Part shown: one piece after another, positions 60,301-64,000 of the stretch | Numbering within the stretch: the stretch's first letter is position 1 | Layout of the letters: each line of letters begins with the position of its first letter | Origin: Tigriopus japonicus | Lineage: Eukaryota; Arthropoda; Copepoda; Harpacticoida; Harpacticidae | DNA: 64,000 nucleotides | Reading direction: 5' to 3' | Assembly: GCA_010645155.1 (NCBI GenBank) | Contig: CM021315.1 | Span: 8,562,321 to 8,626,320, forward strand | The notes under the pieces: generated by a model | What the model was told of the DNA's origin: nothing | Seen by the model: the letters and a program-made list of their open reading frames with translations, nothing else | Database searches by the model: none | Made by a program: the position numbers and the translations under genes

Positions 60301-63300
60301 GCCCAATCACGAGGTAAACAACTGGTCACACTTTCAAGACAACGTTGAACTATCGGACAGTACGTATTGGACGGTAGCTCCATGCGAAGTTGTTGACCGT
60401 TCTGACATACTAGGGTCACCTGGTTGTGGACAGGGTCTTTCAGGTGAAGGACCTTGTTTGGGCCTTCCAGCAAAACTGGCGAGAGTGTGGAGATAAATTC
60501 ATTAAATTCTGAAGGCACAGGGGTGCTCGAAGTGGATGGAGGCCGACTTGAGGTCATCAGGCTGACCGGCGTGCCAGGCTGGCTATCCAAATTGAGGGAA
60601 GAGATCTCATGCGCGATTCTAGCTAATTGGGGCAAGGCTCGACTAGCCTGTGGGCTGTAGTCAAACATGACTTTGCACACCTTGGTCTGACCAGAATAAA
60701 GGTTCATTGAGCGGTTCTGATCCAAGACCAGAATCATGTCCAAGGCTGGAATGGGGGCTGCGTCCAAGGCAGGGACATGATTGACGGCGCCAAAGGCTAG
60801 TTCGTCATCAGAGGCTCGCCTCTCAATCCGAATCATGGCTAGTTTCTCCAGATGCGTCTGGAGATAGCACAGATATTGATCCTGCAGGGTATCCGTCGCC
60901 AGAAAGGCATGACTGGCCGGTCGACCCTTGTTCTGTTTGGCAATGCTGGACGGTTCGGTCCAAGCATGATCCAAGCACAGGGACACGTCCAAGGAAACCA
61001 CAGGGTTATCCTGCACCCCAGGGTCTTCCCTTAGAGTTACCCCAGGGGTTTGTTGGAATCGTCTACGCGGCAGCGACCCCATCAGAGTGGACTGATGCAT
61101 TTGGGTGCGCCCGACGATACCAGATTTAGGCGAGCAGGGCGACCGGACAATATTAGCCAGGCTGTTCATGGGCAAAGGAATGGGCGTGTTACGAGCCGAA
61201 GAGGCGGCTGAGCTACTCTGAGAGTAGCCACTACTAGTGGGTGTTCGACTCGTACCGAATGGAGACTGAGTAGCCGAGTCCATTCGATGCGAGGTTCCAC
61301 TGGGATGACGGGAAGGGTTGTTTGTAGTGTGATGTTGATGCTGTGAACCCTGGAAACCAGAGATCGAGGTCCGATCTCGGCCCTGAAAGAAAGTGGTGCT
61401 CTCGGCCACGGAAATCTCATCGGCTGAGGCGCCGCGCATGTGCCATAGATAGTGCTGGCCCTGTTGAAATGGAGAAGAGAAGGAAAGGAATGAGAGGCTT
61501 TTAGTAACTCTTCATTTGTGTGCATTACTCTAATTGGTGAGATGGCAGTAATGTGAATTGTTCACATATGATTGAAATTGGTTTTTGAACTTTTTACCCT
61601 TGAATGCTACATTGGTTCTCGAAAATTGTTTTGGCTGGAGGAAGCCAAGACGAAAAAATAATAAAGTAGGTCGAACCAATTTGATGGACAAAACAAATCA
61701 CATCATAGACTGAATTGAATTTGGAGATGTCATAATTTCAAGAAATGTGCTAACACGGATCGACTTTAAATTGAAACCATCCGTTAATAAAAAGTAATAA
61801 AAAGGTAAAGAAGGCTGCGAGGCTATATAGGTAGAAGGCTATCACTTCTTGCACGATAGTAGCTTGATGTTTTTTCGGCGCATAAAAAAGGATTTCAAAG
61901 TTGGTCGGTTCAATTATGAAAAAATAGATCAAGTTGAAATGGTTGATCTTAATTCTGAGAGGTAAATCTCACACGTTATTTCCATTAAACATAACGAATA
62001 GACATTTGCGGTAACTCGGATAAAATATGTAAAGACTGCTTACGGAATATTTGTGAAAGGTGAGACAAAGGGATGGCTCGGATTCGACCAAAATCACCTG
62101 ATGACTATCATTTGTCACTTCCTTGAGTTGCCCTTTCAACTTAGTGACCACTCGAGATAAATCCTCCAAAGGATGAAGCAAGGCAAACCACGTGGGCAAT
62201 GCCAAACCGCCCACATGCACATCCCGCTCAATCAGCACACCAAACCTATAAAAATAGAAATCAATGAGTAATAAAAGGAACTTTTTGGATGGTAATAAGA
62301 GGTATAAAAATATGTTTTAACAATGACGAAAAAAAACCCTCAAAAGTGAACAAAGGAGCTTTTAGGAATAGCTGGAAGATTTCAAAGAAACTTTAACCCT
62401 CGCAAAACTTCATGAGCTTCAAAATAAACCAAACACTAAATGACTTCCAAAAAACCTTCTTTCCTAACATTTTAAGAGTTTTTGAAAACAGAGAGTCAGG
62501 TAATAGATTAATAATAGTGTACCTATTTGCTTCATTTTAATTCAAACTTTTAAGGCTGACTAAGAGAGACACGGTGTTTCTTTGAGCTGGAGAAATCATT
62601 ATTCAATTGCAGAAACAGTTTTGTGACGTAAATGCATTGCCGAACATTTATTTGAATTCGGTTAAATAGTTCACGAGCAAAAACTCTAAAAAAATTACTT
62701 AAAACAAATATTTAAAAATTTATTTTGACGATAGTCTTAGATGTACTGAGAGCAGTGCTCTGCTAAAAATTCGGAAATCAATTTCGAGTATCTTTTGTCA
62801 ACGGCTTTTTTGTTCGGCATTCTCGAAGAACCAACAGAAGGATTGTTACATCATTAAATACTAACGCCAAGGTAGATTTCGACAATTTTTTAGGTACACA
62901 CATTCATCAGACTACTTGAGTAGAAAAATGTGTTCAAAAATTATCTTTAAGCATGTTTTAAGTGACTTTACATCGGGTTATTTTGCCCAAAATAGCGTCC
63001 CTTGTCCAAGCTGACATTTGTGACCACTTCTTTGTGACTTTACATCGGGTTATTTGCCCGTGACCTAATTACCAGAATTCAAATACATACGCGGTGCTGC
63101 ATTTGCACCTCAAAATTGATCTCAAATATTTTTGGAATCTGAAAATAGCGATCAAAATGTGTTATCTAATAATATCGAAATAACCATTTAACGAGCAAAG
63201 AATTGTTAACCCAAAACAGCGTCCCTTGTCCAAGCTGACATTTGTGACCACTTCTTGCACACCTTTTATCCTTTCAAAACATGTTCAATCACATATCTAA

Positions 63301-63730
63301 AAAATGTGTGCAAAAAATCTTTAGAGTGGCAAGTTCAAGGCGAAAACAAGGCTTCTTATGGCACGATTTTTCTTCTCTTGGCTAGGGGTCGAATCAACAT
63401 TTTTTGGTAAAAAATTGGGTTTTTACATGTGGCACCCGTTATAATAACAAAAAAACTTTCCCATTATAAGACATAATTCTTGAAATCATTGGGCCAAAAA
63501 AACTCACTTGCAAGGCCAACATTGTTTGACGGGAAAGGGAAGAGTGACCAGAAAGTCTTCGCCGTTGTCGAAAAACACCCGCAGAAGGCCCTCTTGAAGG
63601 ACGGTCAAGGCCTCATGACAGGAGCCCAAATTGTCCAGACCTTCATCCCAATGGGCGGCCAAAGTCATGGAAGGACGGTGAGGATAATCGTAGAAACGGC
63701 ACGGAAAGGCGGACAAAATACGCTCATCCA
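54308..63730 (-). CDS. ANAPC1: Anaphase-promoting complex subunit 1 (APC1), N-terminus missing
   Basis: This is the largest APC/C scaffold subunit, joining the catalytic and TPR lobes of the ubiquitin ligase that triggers anaphase. Eight in-phase exons on the minus strand are seen: 63730-63508, 62245-62044, 61460-59853, 59317-58468, 57288-57150, 57085-56871, 56430-55577 and 55510-54308, about 1760 residues. The N-terminal WD40 part includes FLVTLPFPVKQCWPCKFGVL. A Ser-rich loop follows, and then DPVHNQVTLVCQNGQQLRME. Diagnostic motifs downstream are PDISDHEFVEEQERCL with MALPVGRG, FHNGVAAGLAV, ISIGLLLGMAA, CSDRESYSLSAGLALGMV and HSNDNRYHLQALRHLYVLA; the last four belong to the PC-repeat toroid. 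It ends at a TGA 314 bases from the convergent carboxypeptidase stop. The exon at 63730 begins mid-codon (phase 1), so 5' exons lie beyond the right edge. Confidence 0.96.
57400..57692. mobile_element. MITE-like inverted repeat in APC1 intron
   Basis: TGATGGGTTTCGAGTTGG near 57401 pairs with GGTTCGAAACCCATCA near 57674. Inside, AAATATGGCAGCACTGCCAA and AAAAATGGCAGCACTCCCGG are direct repeats. AAGAAAAA-like sequence on both flanks may be a duplication. Confidence 0.45.
61461..62043. other. APC1 intron, no gene seen
   Basis: This 583-base intron has donor TTCC|GTAAGC and acceptor TTTCAACAG on the minus strand. It is AT-rich and I see nothing further in it. Confidence 0.8.
62962..63256. repeat. 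Interspersed direct repeats in APC1 intron
   Basis: A 39-base unit starting AGCGTCCCTTGTCCAAGCTG and ending GTGACCACTTCTT is identical at 62994-63032 and 63218-63256. A second unit, GTGACTTTACATCGGGTTAT, occurs at 62962 and 63034. The perfect identity points to recent local duplication or gene conversion. Confidence 0.88.
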
Positions 63731-64000
63731 CTAAGAAAAGAAAGAAAGTCACATCAACGGCGGGAAAACGGGTTGTTTTTGGACGCCGTTTTATGAGATA
63801 AAGGCGGCAAATGCGTGCTTTTTCATCTCATGATGACCATTTTCATTTTTTTTATATTAAAAAGTCATATCGTTTTATCGTTTTTATCCAATATTTTTCT
63901 TCCGTATTTGAGGATTTGTTCTTCATTGTATGTTATCCTTTGTCTTATCTCTTATCAGTTAGGTGTGAGATTGGTTGTCTGACTCTCTCTTGAGCTAGGT
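63731..64000. other. APC1 intron to right edge
   Basis: On the minus strand the acceptor is TTTCTTTTCTTAG. No APC1 exon is recognisable in these 270 bases. Confidence 0.65.

Noticed and set aside
231..63730. Functional cluster linking STAG and APC1
   Set aside because: Both act in chromatid cohesion and separation, but they are about 50 kb apart with unrelated genes between. Chance linkage is the simpler reading.
1..64000. CRISPR arrays, operons or bacterial-type regulatory sites
   Set aside because: The DNA is eukaryotic; no regularly spaced short repeats or polycistronic gene packing occur.

Overview
This is an animal nuclear genome window, most likely from an arthropod. Three things point there: genes are split by GT-AG introns of about 80 bp to nearly 7 kb, an EGF ligand of the Spitz/Keren type is present, and the flanks are AT-rich and full of mariner, hAT and LINE remnants. 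A crustacean such as a copepod is plausible, but the sequence alone does not prove it. A 95-base run of N marks a scaffold gap.

Layout, left to right. (1) 231-5253, minus: cohesin subunit SA/STAG, with its C-terminus beyond the left edge. (2) 6500-13685, plus: a two-exon Ly6/uPAR-type GPI-anchored protein. Its 6.7 kb intron holds a decayed mariner (7084-8380), a 98-bp MITE, a palindromic insert and a complete three-exon GTSF1/Asterix-like double CHHC zinc-finger gene on the same strand (9823-11820). (3) 13686-17800: repeats, including a hAT-type MITE with an 8-bp target duplication. (4) 17801-26449, plus: a six-exon gene for an unrecognised Cys-rich secreted protein with a Ser/Thr-rich stalk and a C-terminal anchor. 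(5) 26450-37875: gene-poor DNA with nested transposons. (6) 38046-43702, plus: a six-coding-exon Spitz/Keren-type EGF receptor ligand. (7) 43703-48163: LINE 3' ends and small inverted repeats. (8) 48164-53993, plus: a nine-exon metallocarboxypeptidase of the CPE/CPM/CPN group. (9) 54308-63730, minus: the last eight exons of APC/C subunit 1, convergent with the carboxypeptidase; its N-terminus lies beyond the right edge.

The exon chains were assembled by hand. Phase was checked at every junction, and each joined protein reads through without a stop. The genes do not form an operon or a single pathway. SA and APC1 both act in sister-chromatid cohesion and separation, but they sit about 50 kb apart and this looks coincidental. 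The strongest leads are the nested piRNA-pathway-type gene with two identically spaced CHHC fingers, the unrecognised Cys-rich anchored protein, and the layered MITE and mariner insertions whose order can be read from empty sites inside the window.
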